From contig NZ_JAMKFA010000003.1 of assembly GCF_025499515.1 (NCBI RefSeq), positions 124,001 through 188,000 on the forward strand: a stretch of 64,000 nucleotides of DNA. The letters run 5' to 3'. Positions 8,120 through 15,544 of this stretch are shown one piece after another. Every line of letters begins with the position of its first letter. Position 1 is the first letter of the stretch. The notes beneath the pieces are model-generated. The model worked only from the letters and a program-made list of their open reading frames with translations. It ran no database searches and was not told the origin of the DNA. This stretch comes from Flavobacterium odoriferum (GTDB lineage Bacteria > Bacteroidota > Bacteroidia > Flavobacteriales > Flavobacteriaceae). Position numbers and translations under genes: made by a program.

Positions 8120-9340
8120 CTACAACTCATACACCACTAAACCACTTCTAAACTTCGGCTCAATGTACGTTGATTTTGGGGGCATAATCAAATTATTATC
8201 AGCTAAGGCTTTGATTTCGTTGATGTCGGAAGGGTAGAGCATGAAACCTACTTCAAATTCGCCTTCGTCAATTAAATCTTTTATTACCGAAATGGATTGT
8301 TTTCCTGGAATATAATCAATGCGTTCGTCGTTTCTTAAATCTTCGATTCCTAATATTGGAAATAATACTTTATCATATAAAATTTGGGCATCTAAATCAT
8401 CTAAAACAGTGGTTGCAATGTGGTTTTCGTGTTTGTAAAATAAAGCATAAAAACTACCATCTAAATACATTCCAAATTCAAACTTGTTTTGGGGTTTCCA
8501 AATTTCTTGGTCTTTTGCTTTGATGATAAAGTTTTCGGATAATTTTTTGATGAATTCTTCTTTTTTTAAGCCATTCAAATCGCGAATCAATCGGTTGAAT
8601 TCATAAATTTTGACATTACTTTCAGCAATTAAAAAACTCATAAAATAATTCAGATTTTCGTTGCCTAAATGCTTGTCTTGCTCGTATAACAATTCCGCTG
8701 AAGCCGAACGATGATGTCCATCGGCAATATATAAATTCGGAATTTTTTCGAAATGTTCTTCTAGCCAATCGATTTCTGATTGGGTATCAATTTTCCAAAG
8801 CGTGTGTTTTTCTTTATTGGTAGTCGAATATTCGTAAACAGGCTTACTCTTTTTTCGCAACGCAATAAACGTATTGATTTCCACACTATCAGGATAGGTG
8901 ATTAAAACGGGTTCGGTGTTAAAATTCGTTTGATGTAAATAATCTTTGAACAATTCCACTCGATATTGCAAGGTGTCTTCGTGTTTTTTGATGACGTTAT
9001 CTTGGTAATCTTTCACCGAAGTTCCGGCAATAATTCCGGTAAAAATTTGTCCTTTTGACTGGATTTCGTACAGATAAAAAACAGGATGTTCTTCTTCAAT
9101 TAGAATTTGGTCGTGTTTAAAATCTTGATATTTGTTTGCAACGGCTTTAAAACGCTTTTCCAATGACACTTTTTGCGCATTTGCATAAGCAGGATGAATC
9201 ACATGCAAAAACGAATACGGATTAAAATCCAACCAAGCGGCAAGCTCAGCCGAACTATAATCGTCGTACGTTCTGCAAGTAACTAAGGCAACTTTATCGG
9301 CTACCGGACGAACTGCTTTAAAAGGTTTTATTTTGGCCAT
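8120..9340 (-). CDS. DUF1015 family protein
   Basis: Cytoplasmic protein of 406 residues starting MAKIKPFKAVRPV, the usual start of this family. The conserved core YIADGHHRSASAELLYEQ (about residues 205-225) and the C-terminal FEVGFMLYPS region are intact. DUF1015 members share a ParB-like nucleotide-binding fold with SbnI/SerK-type ADP-dependent serine kinases. That link is family knowledge, and the activity of this protein is unproven. It lies next to hbd on the same strand, with only the heptamer hairpin at 9346-9398 between them, ending 5 bp before this start codon. Confidence 0.9.
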   Translation of the reverse strand: MAKIKPFKAVRPVADKVALVTCRTYDDYSSAELAAWLDFNPYSFLHVIHPAYANAQKVSLEKRFKAVANKYQDFKHDQILIEEEHPVFYLYEIQSKGQIFTGIIAGTSVKDYQDNVIKKHEDTLQYRVELFKDYLHQTNFNTEPVLITYPDSVEINTFIALRKKSKPVYEYSTTNKEKHTLWKIDTQSEIDWLEEHFEKIPNLYIADGHHRSASAELLYEQDKHLGNENLNYFMSFLIAESNVKIYEFNRLIRDLNGLKKEEFIKKLSENFIIKAKDQEIWKPQNKFEFGMYLDGSFYALFYKHENHIATTVLDDLDAQILYDKVLFPILGIEDLRNDERIDYIPGKQSISVIKDLIDEGEFEVGFMLYPSDINEIKALADNNLIMPPKSTYIEPKFRSGLVVYEL

Positions 9341-9345
9341 TTTTG

Positions 9346-9406
9346 AGTGATTAGTAATTAGTGATTAGTAACTAGCTATTCACTAATTACTAATCACTTT
9401 TCACTT
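9346..9406. repeat. Heptamer array folding into a 19-bp-stem hairpin
   Basis: About nine consecutive 7-bp units (AGTGATT, AGTAATT, AGTGATT, AGTAACT, AGCTATT, CACTAAT, TACTAAT, CACTTTT, then a partial unit). The arms AGTGATTAGTAATTAGTGA (9346-9364) and their exact reverse complement (9380-9398) make a perfect 19-bp stem with a 15-nt loop. In the leftward transcript it sits between the hbd stop and the DUF1015 start codon. Confidence 0.9.
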
Positions 9407-10296
9407 TATTTAGAAAATTGTTTCGAAACTTTCTCTGCTTTTTTACTTTCTGAGTAATCGTAGAAACCTTCTCCTGATTTAACGCCTAATTTTCCAGCCA
9501 TTACCATGTTTACTAATAACGGACATGGTGCGTATTTTGGATTTTTGAATCCGTCGTACATTACGTTTAGGATAGATAAACAAACATCTAATCCAATGAA
9601 GTCAGCTAATTGTAATGGTCCCATTGGGTGAGCCATTCCTAATTTCATCACGGTGTCAATTTCTTGTACACCTGCAACTCCGTTGTATAACGTTTCAATC
9701 GATTCGTTAATCATTGGCATTAAGATTCTATTGGCTACGAAACCTGGATAATCGTTTACTTCTGTTGGAGTTTTTCCTAATTTTACCGATAAATCCATGA
9801 TGATTTTAGTCACTTCATCAGAAGTAGAATAACCACGGATAATCTCAACCAATTTCATAATTGGCACTGGATTCATAAAATGCATTCCGATAACTCTTTC
9901 AGGATGTACTACTTGTGCAGCAATTTGCGTAATTGAAATAGATGAAGTGTTAGAAGCTAAAATTACGTTATGGTCACAAACATCGCTCAATTGTTTGAAG
10001 ATGTTCATTTTTAAAGTTACGTTTTCTGTAGCCGCTTCCACAACTAAATCACAACCTACAACACCATCTTTGATGTCAGTGTAAGTAATAATATTTCCGA
10101 TGGTTTTGATTTTATCATCTTCCGTAATAGTTCCTTTTGCAACCATACGATCAAGGTTTGCAGCAATAGTTGCCATTCCTTTTTCTAATGATTTGTCTGA
10201 AATATCGATTAATTTTACGGTAAATCCGCTTTGCGCGAAAGTATGAGCAATTCCGTTACCCATAGTTCCAGCTCCAATTACAGCTATTGTGTTCAT
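9406..10296 (-). CDS. 3-hydroxybutyryl-CoA dehydrogenase
   Basis: NAD(P)-dependent oxidoreductase of 296 residues interconverting 3-hydroxybutyryl-CoA and acetoacetyl-CoA. The Rossmann motif is at the start (VIGAGTMGNGIAHTFAQSG). The catalytic segment is GMHFMNPVPIMKLVEII with the histidine, followed by the conserved PGFVANRIL and GMAHPMGPLQLADFIGLD in the C-terminal domain. Length is normal for Hbd/PaaH-type enzymes. It starts 25 bp after the Gfo/Idh/MocA gene on the same strand. It probably serves beta-oxidation or butanoate metabolism; the precise pathway is not shown by the neighbours. Confidence 0.93.
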   Translation of the reverse strand: MNTIAVIGAGTMGNGIAHTFAQSGFTVKLIDISDKSLEKGMATIAANLDRMVAKGTITEDDKIKTIGNIITYTDIKDGVVGCDLVVEAATENVTLKMNIFKQLSDVCDHNVILASNTSSISITQIAAQVVHPERVIGMHFMNPVPIMKLVEIIRGYSTSDEVTKIIMDLSVKLGKTPTEVNDYPGFVANRILMPMINESIETLYNGVAGVQEIDTVMKLGMAHPMGPLQLADFIGLDVCLSILNVMYDGFKNPKYAPCPLLVNMVMAGKLGVKSGEGFYDYSESKKAEKVSKQFSK

Positions 10297-10321
10297 TTTG
10301 TTATTTTAGGTTTGTTTGGTT

Positions 10322-11293
10322 TTATTTTCTAGCGTTCATACAATCAATAATCTGATACGCCACACGTAATGCTTCGGTTCCGTCTTCTAACGTTACGATG
10401 GGTGTGGTATTATTATTGATAGCATCAGCAAATGTTTCTAATTCATCTAAAATGGCATTGTTGGCATCTACATGTGGATTGTCAAAATAGATTTGTTTTT
10501 TTACGCCTTCTGCATTTTGTAAAATCATATCAAAATCACCTGGAACTTCTGGCGCATCTTGCATACGAACGATTTCACATACTTTATCTAAATAGTCAAC
10601 AGAGATATAAGCATCTTTTTGGAAGAAACGCGATTTACGCATGTTTTTCATGGAAATACGGCTTGAAGTAATATTCGCTACACAACCGTTTTCAAATTCA
10701 ATACGAGCATTTGAAATATCTGGTGAATCTGAAATTACAGCAACTCCGCTAGCATTTACTGATTTTACTTTCGATTTTACAACACTCAAAATAGCATCGA
10801 TATCGTGAATCATCAAATCTAAAACCACAGGAACATCAGTTCCACGAGGATTGAATTCTGCCAAACGATGCGTTTCAATAAACATAGGATTGTTGATTTT
10901 ATCTTTCACAGCAGTAAACGCAGGATTGAAACGTTCTACATGCCCAACTTGCCCTTTTACATTGTGTTTTTTAGCTAAAGCGATAATTTCTTCTGCTTCT
11001 GCTACGGTATTTGAAATTGGTTTCTCGATGAAAATATGCTTTCCAGCTTCGATAACTTGTTTTGCACAATCAAAATGTTGCATGGTTGGCGTTACAATAT
11101 CTACTACATCTACCGCCGCGATTAATTCGGCAATAGAATCGAATTTTTTATAACCAAATTCGGCTGCTACTTTGTTGGCATTTTCTTCAAAAGCATCGTA
11201 AAAGCCTACTAATTCATATTTTTCAGATTGATTTAATAATCTCAAATGTATTTTTCCAAGGTGACCAGCACCTAAAACTCCAACTTTAAGCAT
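10322..11293 (-). CDS. Gfo/Idh/MocA family oxidoreductase
   Basis: NAD(P)-dependent oxidoreductase of 323 residues. The Rossmann motif VGVLGAGHLGKIHLRLL is at the N terminus, the EKPIS catalytic lysine motif is near residue 94, and the C-terminal dimer domain starts around residue 125 (GHVERFNPAF, DLMIHDIDAI). The substrate is not predictable, but family members often act on sugars or sugar nucleotides. It is the first gene of the leftward hbd group. Its start is separated from the rightward pcm by a short gap that contains heptamer-like DNA. Confidence 0.9.
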   Translation of the reverse strand: MLKVGVLGAGHLGKIHLRLLNQSEKYELVGFYDAFEENANKVAAEFGYKKFDSIAELIAAVDVVDIVTPTMQHFDCAKQVIEAGKHIFIEKPISNTVAEAEEIIALAKKHNVKGQVGHVERFNPAFTAVKDKINNPMFIETHRLAEFNPRGTDVPVVLDLMIHDIDAILSVVKSKVKSVNASGVAVISDSPDISNARIEFENGCVANITSSRISMKNMRKSRFFQKDAYISVDYLDKVCEIVRMQDAPEVPGDFDMILQNAEGVKKQIYFDNPHVDANNAILDELETFADAINNNTTPIVTLEDGTEALRVAYQIIDCMNARK

Positions 11294-11320
11294 AAAAAAG
11301 TATTTTCAACAAAAATAGAA

Positions 11321-11355
11321 ATTAATTGATAAATCTTAATTGATAATTGACAATT
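11321..11355. repeat. 7-bp-periodic sequence upstream of pcm
   Basis: Five units in register: ATTAATT, GATAAAT, CTTAATT, GATAATT, GACAATT. They cover the intergenic DNA between the divergent oxidoreductase and pcm genes and run into the longest possible pcm reading frame, another sign that pcm starts further downstream. The units are more diverged than in the other arrays. Confidence 0.5.
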
Positions 11356-11391
11356 TGTTTTCTATTTTTACAAAATAAATCCGTACCCAAA

Positions 11392-12033
11392 TTGAAAGAT
11401 ACTAATAAGCATCAAGGACTTAGAAATCAGCTCGTAAAACAGTTGGAAGACAAAGGAATTACCGATAAAAACGTGTTAGCTGCTATTGGTAAAATTCCGC
11501 GCCATTTGTTTTTAGATTCTAGTTTTGAAAATTTTGCCTATCAAGACAAGGCATTTCCTATTGAAGCAGGTCAAACCATTTCGCAACCCTATACTGTGGC
11601 TTTTCAAACTCAATTATTAGAAGTAGAAAAAGATCATAAAATTTTAGAAATTGGAACCGGAAGTGGTTACCAAACGGCTGTTTTATGTTTGATGGGAGCC
11701 AAAGTATATTCGGTAGAAAGACAAAATAAATTGTTTAAAGTAACTTCAAATTTATTACCTAAGTTGCACATTCGACCTAAATTTTTATCTTTTGGAGATG
11801 GTTATAAAGGCTTACCCGATTACGCACCTTTTGATAGTATCATTGTAACAGCTGGAGCGCCATTTATTCCACAACCTTTGATGGCACAATTAAAAGTAGG
11901 AGGAAGGTTAGTTATTCCAGTAGGAGAAAAAGAGCAAATAATGACGTTGTTGATTCGTAAAAACGAAACGCAATTCGAGAAGCATGAATTTGGTGATTTC
12001 CGATTTGTACCGCTTTTAGAAAACAAAAACTAA
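11392..12033 (+). CDS. pcm: Protein-L-isoaspartate O-methyltransferase
   Basis: Methylates isoaspartyl residues with S-adenosylmethionine as the first step of repairing aged proteins. Motifs are IPRHLF, the substrate loop AGQTISQPYTVAFQ, SAM motif I LEIGTGSGYQTA, and GDGYKGLPDYAPFDSIIVTAGA. The reading frame is open from a TTG at 11347, but no ATG precedes the conserved part. The TTG at 11392 gives MKDTNKHQGLR and 213 residues, which agrees with my memory of flavobacterial Pcm starts, so I chose it. Its stop codon abuts the convergent XRE gene with no gap. Confidence 0.9.
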   Translation: MKDTNKHQGLRNQLVKQLEDKGITDKNVLAAIGKIPRHLFLDSSFENFAYQDKAFPIEAGQTISQPYTVAFQTQLLEVEKDHKILEIGTGSGYQTAVLCLMGAKVYSVERQNKLFKVTSNLLPKLHIRPKFLSFGDGYKGLPDYAPFDSIIVTAGAPFIPQPLMAQLKVGGRLVIPVGEKEQIMTLLIRKNETQFEKHEFGDFRFVPLLENKN

Positions 12034-12396
12034 TTAGCGAAGATTCGTTAATTTTTGTTTCAAAACTTCCAATTCGTCTAAGATGGAAGTAATTTCTTTT
12101 TCTTTAGATGAATTCCCAACTTCAATGCCTTTTTCTTGAAGAATTTCAGTAATGGCTTGAATGGCAAATGGATTTAAATCGAAATTATGGTCTAGTTTCA
12201 CTTTGTACCAAGCAACTAATAATGGTTTTATGTCGATTTCTAAAATTTGAGCTAGCGTTTGAATTTGTTTTTTTGTTGGAATGCGAAATCCGTTTTCAAA
12301 CTTACTAATTAAAGCTTGATCAATTTTTGTTAGTTCCGCTAACTTTCTAGTGGAAAGACCTTTTTCTATTCGGGCTTGTTTTAAAATTTCTTTCAT
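12034..12396 (-). CDS. XRE-family helix-turn-helix regulator
   Basis: Small DNA-binding protein of 120 residues. The N-terminal HTH covers about residues 5-58 (ARIEKGLSTRKLAELTKIDQ, then ALISKFENGFRIPT), typical of the lambda Cro/XRE family. The C-terminal half is a helical region with a heptad-like stretch (EKEITSILDELEVLKQKLTNL) suited to dimerisation. It starts 10 bp after smpB on the same strand, so the two are probably co-transcribed. The regulated genes are unknown. There is no toxin-like partner beside it, so it is probably not an antitoxin. Confidence 0.87.
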   Translation of the reverse strand: MKEILKQARIEKGLSTRKLAELTKIDQALISKFENGFRIPTKKQIQTLAQILEIDIKPLLVAWYKVKLDHNFDLNPFAIQAITEILQEKGIEVGNSSKEKEITSILDELEVLKQKLTNLR

Positions 12397-12406
12397 AAAA
12401 GTATGA

Positions 12407-12859
12407 TTAGAAACTTTTCTTAATTCGGGCTATATCGCGTTTGGTATCTTGTTCTTTCAACGATTCACGTTTATCGTAATTCTTTTTACCACGACATAAA
12501 GCAATATCTAATTTAGCCAATCCTTTTTCATTGGTAAACAAACGAAGTGGCACAATCGTCAACCCTTTGTTATCAGAATCTTTGAATAATTTCTTTAATT
12601 CTTTCTTGTTTAAAAGTAGTTTACGCTCACTTTTCGTTTTATGATTGTAGTGCGTTCCGTATAAATATTCTTCGATGTGTGAGTTAATTACAAATAATTC
12701 ACCATCATTAAATTCACAAAAACTTTCAGTAATAGCAGCTTTTCCCAAACGAATCGATTTGATTTCGGTTCCGGTTAAAACGATTCCAGCGGTGTATTTG
12801 TCTAAAATTTCGTAATCGAATTTAGCGCGTTTATTAAGTATGTTAACTGTCTTTTGCAT
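12407..12859 (-). CDS. smpB: SsrA-binding protein
   Basis: tmRNA partner in trans-translation, required to load tmRNA on stalled ribosomes. The protein is 150 residues starting [18 protein letters not shown] at 12859; an ATG at 12868 would add three residues. Conserved motifs are [45 protein letters not shown] and the basic C-terminal tail [20 protein letters not shown], whose lysines and arginines occupy the mRNA channel. tmRNA itself is not in this window. Identification is certain from length and motifs. Confidence 0.97.
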   Translation of the reverse strand: MQKTVNILNKRAKFDYEILDKYTAGIVLTGTEIKSIRLGKAAITESFCEFNDGELFVINSHIEEYLYGTHYNHKTKSERKLLLNKKELKKLFKDSDNKGLTIVPLRLFTNEKGLAKLDIALCRGKKNYDKRESLKEQDTKRDIARIKKSF

Positions 12860-12999
12860 AAGGACCACAAATGTAAATCAAAATTGTAGCATTTTAAAAT
12901 CATAATTACAGATAAATATTTTTTAATCTATGATTTATATCAGTTTTTAGGTTTTTACATCTAAATATCTTTGATTCATAATTTTAAACTAATTAAAAA

Positions 13000-13665
13000 A
13001 TGAGAAAAATAGTTTTTGTAATCATGGCGTTTTCTTTAATGGCAGTAAATTTTGTTAATGCACAAGATAAGGAAGAAAAATCGAATGAATTTAAAAGATG
13101 GCAAGTTCGTTTAAGAGGAGTAGGAGTTGTTACACCAAATCAAAGTGCTAAAATTGGAATTATTGGTGGAGATGTTCAAATTTCGGATGCATTTATTCCA
13201 GAGCTAGACTTTACTTACTTTTTTACTGAACATTTTGCTGCTGAATTAATTTTAGGAACTGCAAAACACGATGTAAAAGCAATTAATACAATTGCTGGTG
13301 ATATTGATTTAGGAAGTGCTTGGTTATTACCTCCAACATTAACTGCACAATATCATTTTTATACTTCTGATAAAAAGATTTTCAAACCATATATTGGAGC
13401 AGGAGTAAATTACACATTGTTTTATAATGTAAAATCGGGAGCAGTTGCAGATGTCAAATATGATAATGCATTAGGATATGCAGCTCAAGTTGGTTTTGAT
13501 TTAATGTTAGACGATACTTTTTTTATTAATGTTGATGCAAAACGTTTGTTTTTAAGCACAGACGTTACGGTTGATGCAACTAACTTAGTTCCAGGTTTAG
13601 TTGTTCCTGCTGAGGTAGATATCGATCCATGGTTATTTGGAATCGGAGTTGGAATGAAATTCTAA
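13000..13665 (+). CDS. OmpW-family outer membrane protein
   Basis: Predicted eight-stranded outer membrane beta barrel of 221 residues. The signal peptide MRKIVFVIMAFSLMAVNFVNAQ is followed by WQVRLRGVGVVTP, then ELDFTYFFTEHFAAELILGTAKHDV, PPTLTAQYHFY, KPYIGAGVNYTLFY and a C-terminal strand ending in phenylalanine (GIGVGMKF), all typical of OmpW. Family members pass small hydrophobic compounds; the substrate here is unknown. A Bacteroidetes -7 box TATCTTTG lies at 12966-12973, 27 bp before the start. A terminator follows at 13693, so it is monocistronic. Confidence 0.9.
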   Translation: MRKIVFVIMAFSLMAVNFVNAQDKEEKSNEFKRWQVRLRGVGVVTPNQSAKIGIIGGDVQISDAFIPELDFTYFFTEHFAAELILGTAKHDVKAINTIAGDIDLGSAWLLPPTLTAQYHFYTSDKKIFKPYIGAGVNYTLFYNVKSGAVADVKYDNALGYAAQVGFDLMLDDTFFINVDAKRLFLSTDVTVDATNLVPGLVVPAEVDIDPWLFGIGVGMKF

Positions 13666-13692
13666 TTTATATTTAAAGTTAATGAATCAAGA

Positions 13693-13726
13693 AGAGATTG
13701 TTTTTAAGAACAGTCTCTTTTTTTTT
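13693..13726 (+). terminator. Intrinsic terminator after the OmpW-like gene
   Basis: Stem AGAGATTGTT / AACAGTCTCT with a six-base loop (TTTAAG), followed by a run of ten Ts. One G-T pair is present in the stem. Confidence 0.85.
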
Positions 13727-13842
13727 GGCATGTAAATTGATATTTGATTTATTAATTATATAAGGTTTATTTTATGTGCTAAAAAAATGAATTTGTCTTT
13801 GTTTTTTTAGTAATTTTATGAAACTAACCAACTAATTTAACT

Positions 13843-14124
13843 ATGAATAACGAATTTCAATTAATAGACAAAGAAGCAATAGGTACTTTAAGCTTTCCTT
13901 CTAAAGAAGTTTTAGACGAAAAAGATGCCATTATACAACGAAAAAATGATTTGGACAGAGCTTTATCATTAGGAAATTTAGAGCATGTAAAAATTAAAAT
14001 TTTCTTTGAAGATGACGCTTCTAAAAAAGCAGTTGAAACTACTATTTGGGGTGTTACCGATAGTAGAGTAATACTTAAACAGGGAGTTGTGATACCTGTA
14101 AATAGAATTCACAAAATTGTATAA
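13843..14124 (+). CDS. Conserved-looking small protein of unknown function
   Basis: I do not recognise a family. The 93-residue, acidic-to-neutral protein has no signal peptide or membrane segment. The first 40 residues look helical (LSFPSKEVLDEKDAIIQRKNDL), and the rest looks like beta strands (VKIKIFFEDD, TIWGVTDSRVILKQGVVIPV, NRIHKIV), perhaps a small SH3-like barrel. Codon use is normal for the window and a plausible ATG follows 116 bp after the OmpW terminator, so it is likely a real gene. The next gene starts 22 bp downstream. Confidence 0.65.
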   Translation: MNNEFQLIDKEAIGTLSFPSKEVLDEKDAIIQRKNDLDRALSLGNLEHVKIKIFFEDDASKKAVETTIWGVTDSRVILKQGVVIPVNRIHKIV

Positions 14125-14146
14125 CTATAAAAAAACAAAAAAACGA

Positions 14147-14668
14147 ATGAAAAAAATTGTTCTACTTGGATTATCATTGTTATTTTCACTTGGTGTTGTA
14201 GCTCAAGAAACTAAAGCAAAAACAACTAAAAAAGCGGCAACAGAAAAAGCTGAAAAAGCTAAAAAGGCTGCTAAAGAAGAAAAAGATGCGGCAACGGCTA
14301 AAGCTAAAAAAACAGAAAAAGAAGCAAAGGAAAAAGTAAAAACCACAAAAGAAAAAGCAACTTCTACCGCTGCAAAAGCAAAAGCGGATGCAAAAAAAGC
14401 GGAAAAAGACGTAAAAGCAAAAGTTGATGCAAAAAAAGATGCAGTAAAATCTAAAGCTGATGCAAAAACAACTGAAACTAAAACTAAAGCAAAAAAATCT
14501 GCTGCTGAAGAAAAAGAAGATTTAAAACAAACTGCCGCTTCTAAAGCAGCAGAAAAAAAAGTAGCTGATAAAGTTACTGGTGAATACAAAGGTAAAAAAG
14601 TATTTACTGGACCAAGAGGCGGAAAATACTACATCAATAAAAATGGTAATAAAACCTATATTGACTAA
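14147..14668 (+). CDS. Exported Ala/Lys-rich protein with a C-terminal PBCV-type basic adaptor domain
   Basis: Exported protein of 173 residues. The signal peptide is MKKIVLLGLSLLFSLGVVAQ, with ATG 14147 chosen because a start at 14117 would put ten polar residues before it. About 110 residues of Ala/Lys/Glu-rich low-complexity helix follow (repeated AKAKADAKKAEK-like units). The C terminus, KVFTGPRGGKYYINKNGNKTYI, matches the PBCV-specific basic adaptor domain first named in chlorella viruses and also found in bacterial extracellular proteins. A structural or nucleic acid/polyanion-binding role is possible but unproven. Confidence 0.8.
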   Translation: MKKIVLLGLSLLFSLGVVAQETKAKTTKKAATEKAEKAKKAAKEEKDAATAKAKKTEKEAKEKVKTTKEKATSTAAKAKADAKKAEKDVKAKVDAKKDAVKSKADAKTTETKTKAKKSAAEEKEDLKQTAASKAAEKKVADKVTGEYKGKKVFTGPRGGKYYINKNGNKTYID

Positions 14669-14671
14669 ATC

Positions 14672-14699
14672 AAAAATCCCGAGAAATCGGGATTTTTTT
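14672..14699. terminator. Bidirectional intrinsic terminator
   Basis: ATCCCGA / TCGGGAT stem with GAAA loop, flanked by A5 on the left and T7 on the right. It serves the rightward adaptor-domain gene and the leftward epimerase operon, which converge here. Confidence 0.88.
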
Positions 14700-15543
14700 A
14701 TAACTCTATTTTAATAGTTCTTGAAAAAACCTCTTGCGGTTGCAATAAGTTAATACCTTCTTTTTCTTCGATATTTCCATTATGATTCGCATTATCTGCT
14801 AAACCACACCAAGGTTCAATGCATAAAAAGGGAGCGTTTGGTTTTGTCCAAATTCCCAAATATGGAAAACCTTCAAAAATCATTTTTAAAATAAATTCAT
14901 TATTATGTTGAAGCGTGATTTCATTTGACTCCAATTCTCTAAAAACTAAAGCATCTTTTTCAAAAAGCGAATAATCTAAATTGATTTTTCCATTTTTTGC
15001 TTCAATTTCTCGGACAGAACCATCAAATTGTTCATTTTCTAATTGATGCGAAATCATTTTTTCAGATTGATTAAAAACCAAACTATAGTTATCAAATGCA
15101 TTATCAATTGCAAATGCTGGATGTGCTCCAATAGAAAAAGGCATTACTTCATTAGACTTGTTACTTACCAAATAGGTAATTTCTAAGCCATTTTCGGTTA
15201 AACGATATTCCATTTTTAATTCAAATTCAAACGGAAATTGTTGTAACGTTTCTGCATTACTTTCTAAAGAAAAAAGTGCTGAATTTTCGGTTTGATTTTC
15301 TATTTTAAAATCAAAATTCCTTGCAAAGCCATGGCGTGGCAGTTCGTAACTTTTGCCATTAATCGAATACGAATCATTTTTTAATCTTCCAACAATAGGA
15401 AATAAAATCGGTGACGTTTTGTTCCAAAAAGCTTCATCAACTGTCCAAATGTAATTTTTGTTATTTTTCTCTAATCGAGATAATTCGGCACCAATTGTAT
15501 TAATCGATGCCGAAATTTTAGTATTTGAAAGTGTAATTATCAT
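14698..15543 (-). CDS. Aldose 1-epimerase family protein (LacX/YeaD-like)
   Basis: Predicted mutarotase-fold enzyme of 281 residues that interconverts sugar anomers, possibly hexose 6-phosphates. Visible motifs are WTVDEAFWNKTSPILFPIVGRLK near residue 33, ELPRHGFARNFDF with the conserved His-Gly-Phe, and IGAHPAFAID with the catalytic histidine. The C-terminal CIEPWCGLAD carries the conserved glutamate. Length is normal. It starts 1 bp after the membrane protein gene and shares a leftward operon with an ABC transporter. The exact substrate is not evident. Confidence 0.88.
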   Translation of the reverse strand: MIITLSNTKISASINTIGAELSRLEKNNKNYIWTVDEAFWNKTSPILFPIVGRLKNDSYSINGKSYELPRHGFARNFDFKIENQTENSALFSLESNAETLQQFPFEFELKMEYRLTENGLEITYLVSNKSNEVMPFSIGAHPAFAIDNAFDNYSLVFNQSEKMISHQLENEQFDGSVREIEAKNGKINLDYSLFEKDALVFRELESNEITLQHNNEFILKMIFEGFPYLGIWTKPNAPFLCIEPWCGLADNANHNGNIEEKEGINLLQPQEVFSRTIKIEL

Positions 15544-15544
15544 G

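Noticed and set aside
14203-14589. 128-codon antisense frame opposite the Ala/Lys-rich gene
   Set aside because: Low-complexity shadow (Ala/Ser/Phe) created by the GCA/AAA-rich codons of the real gene.
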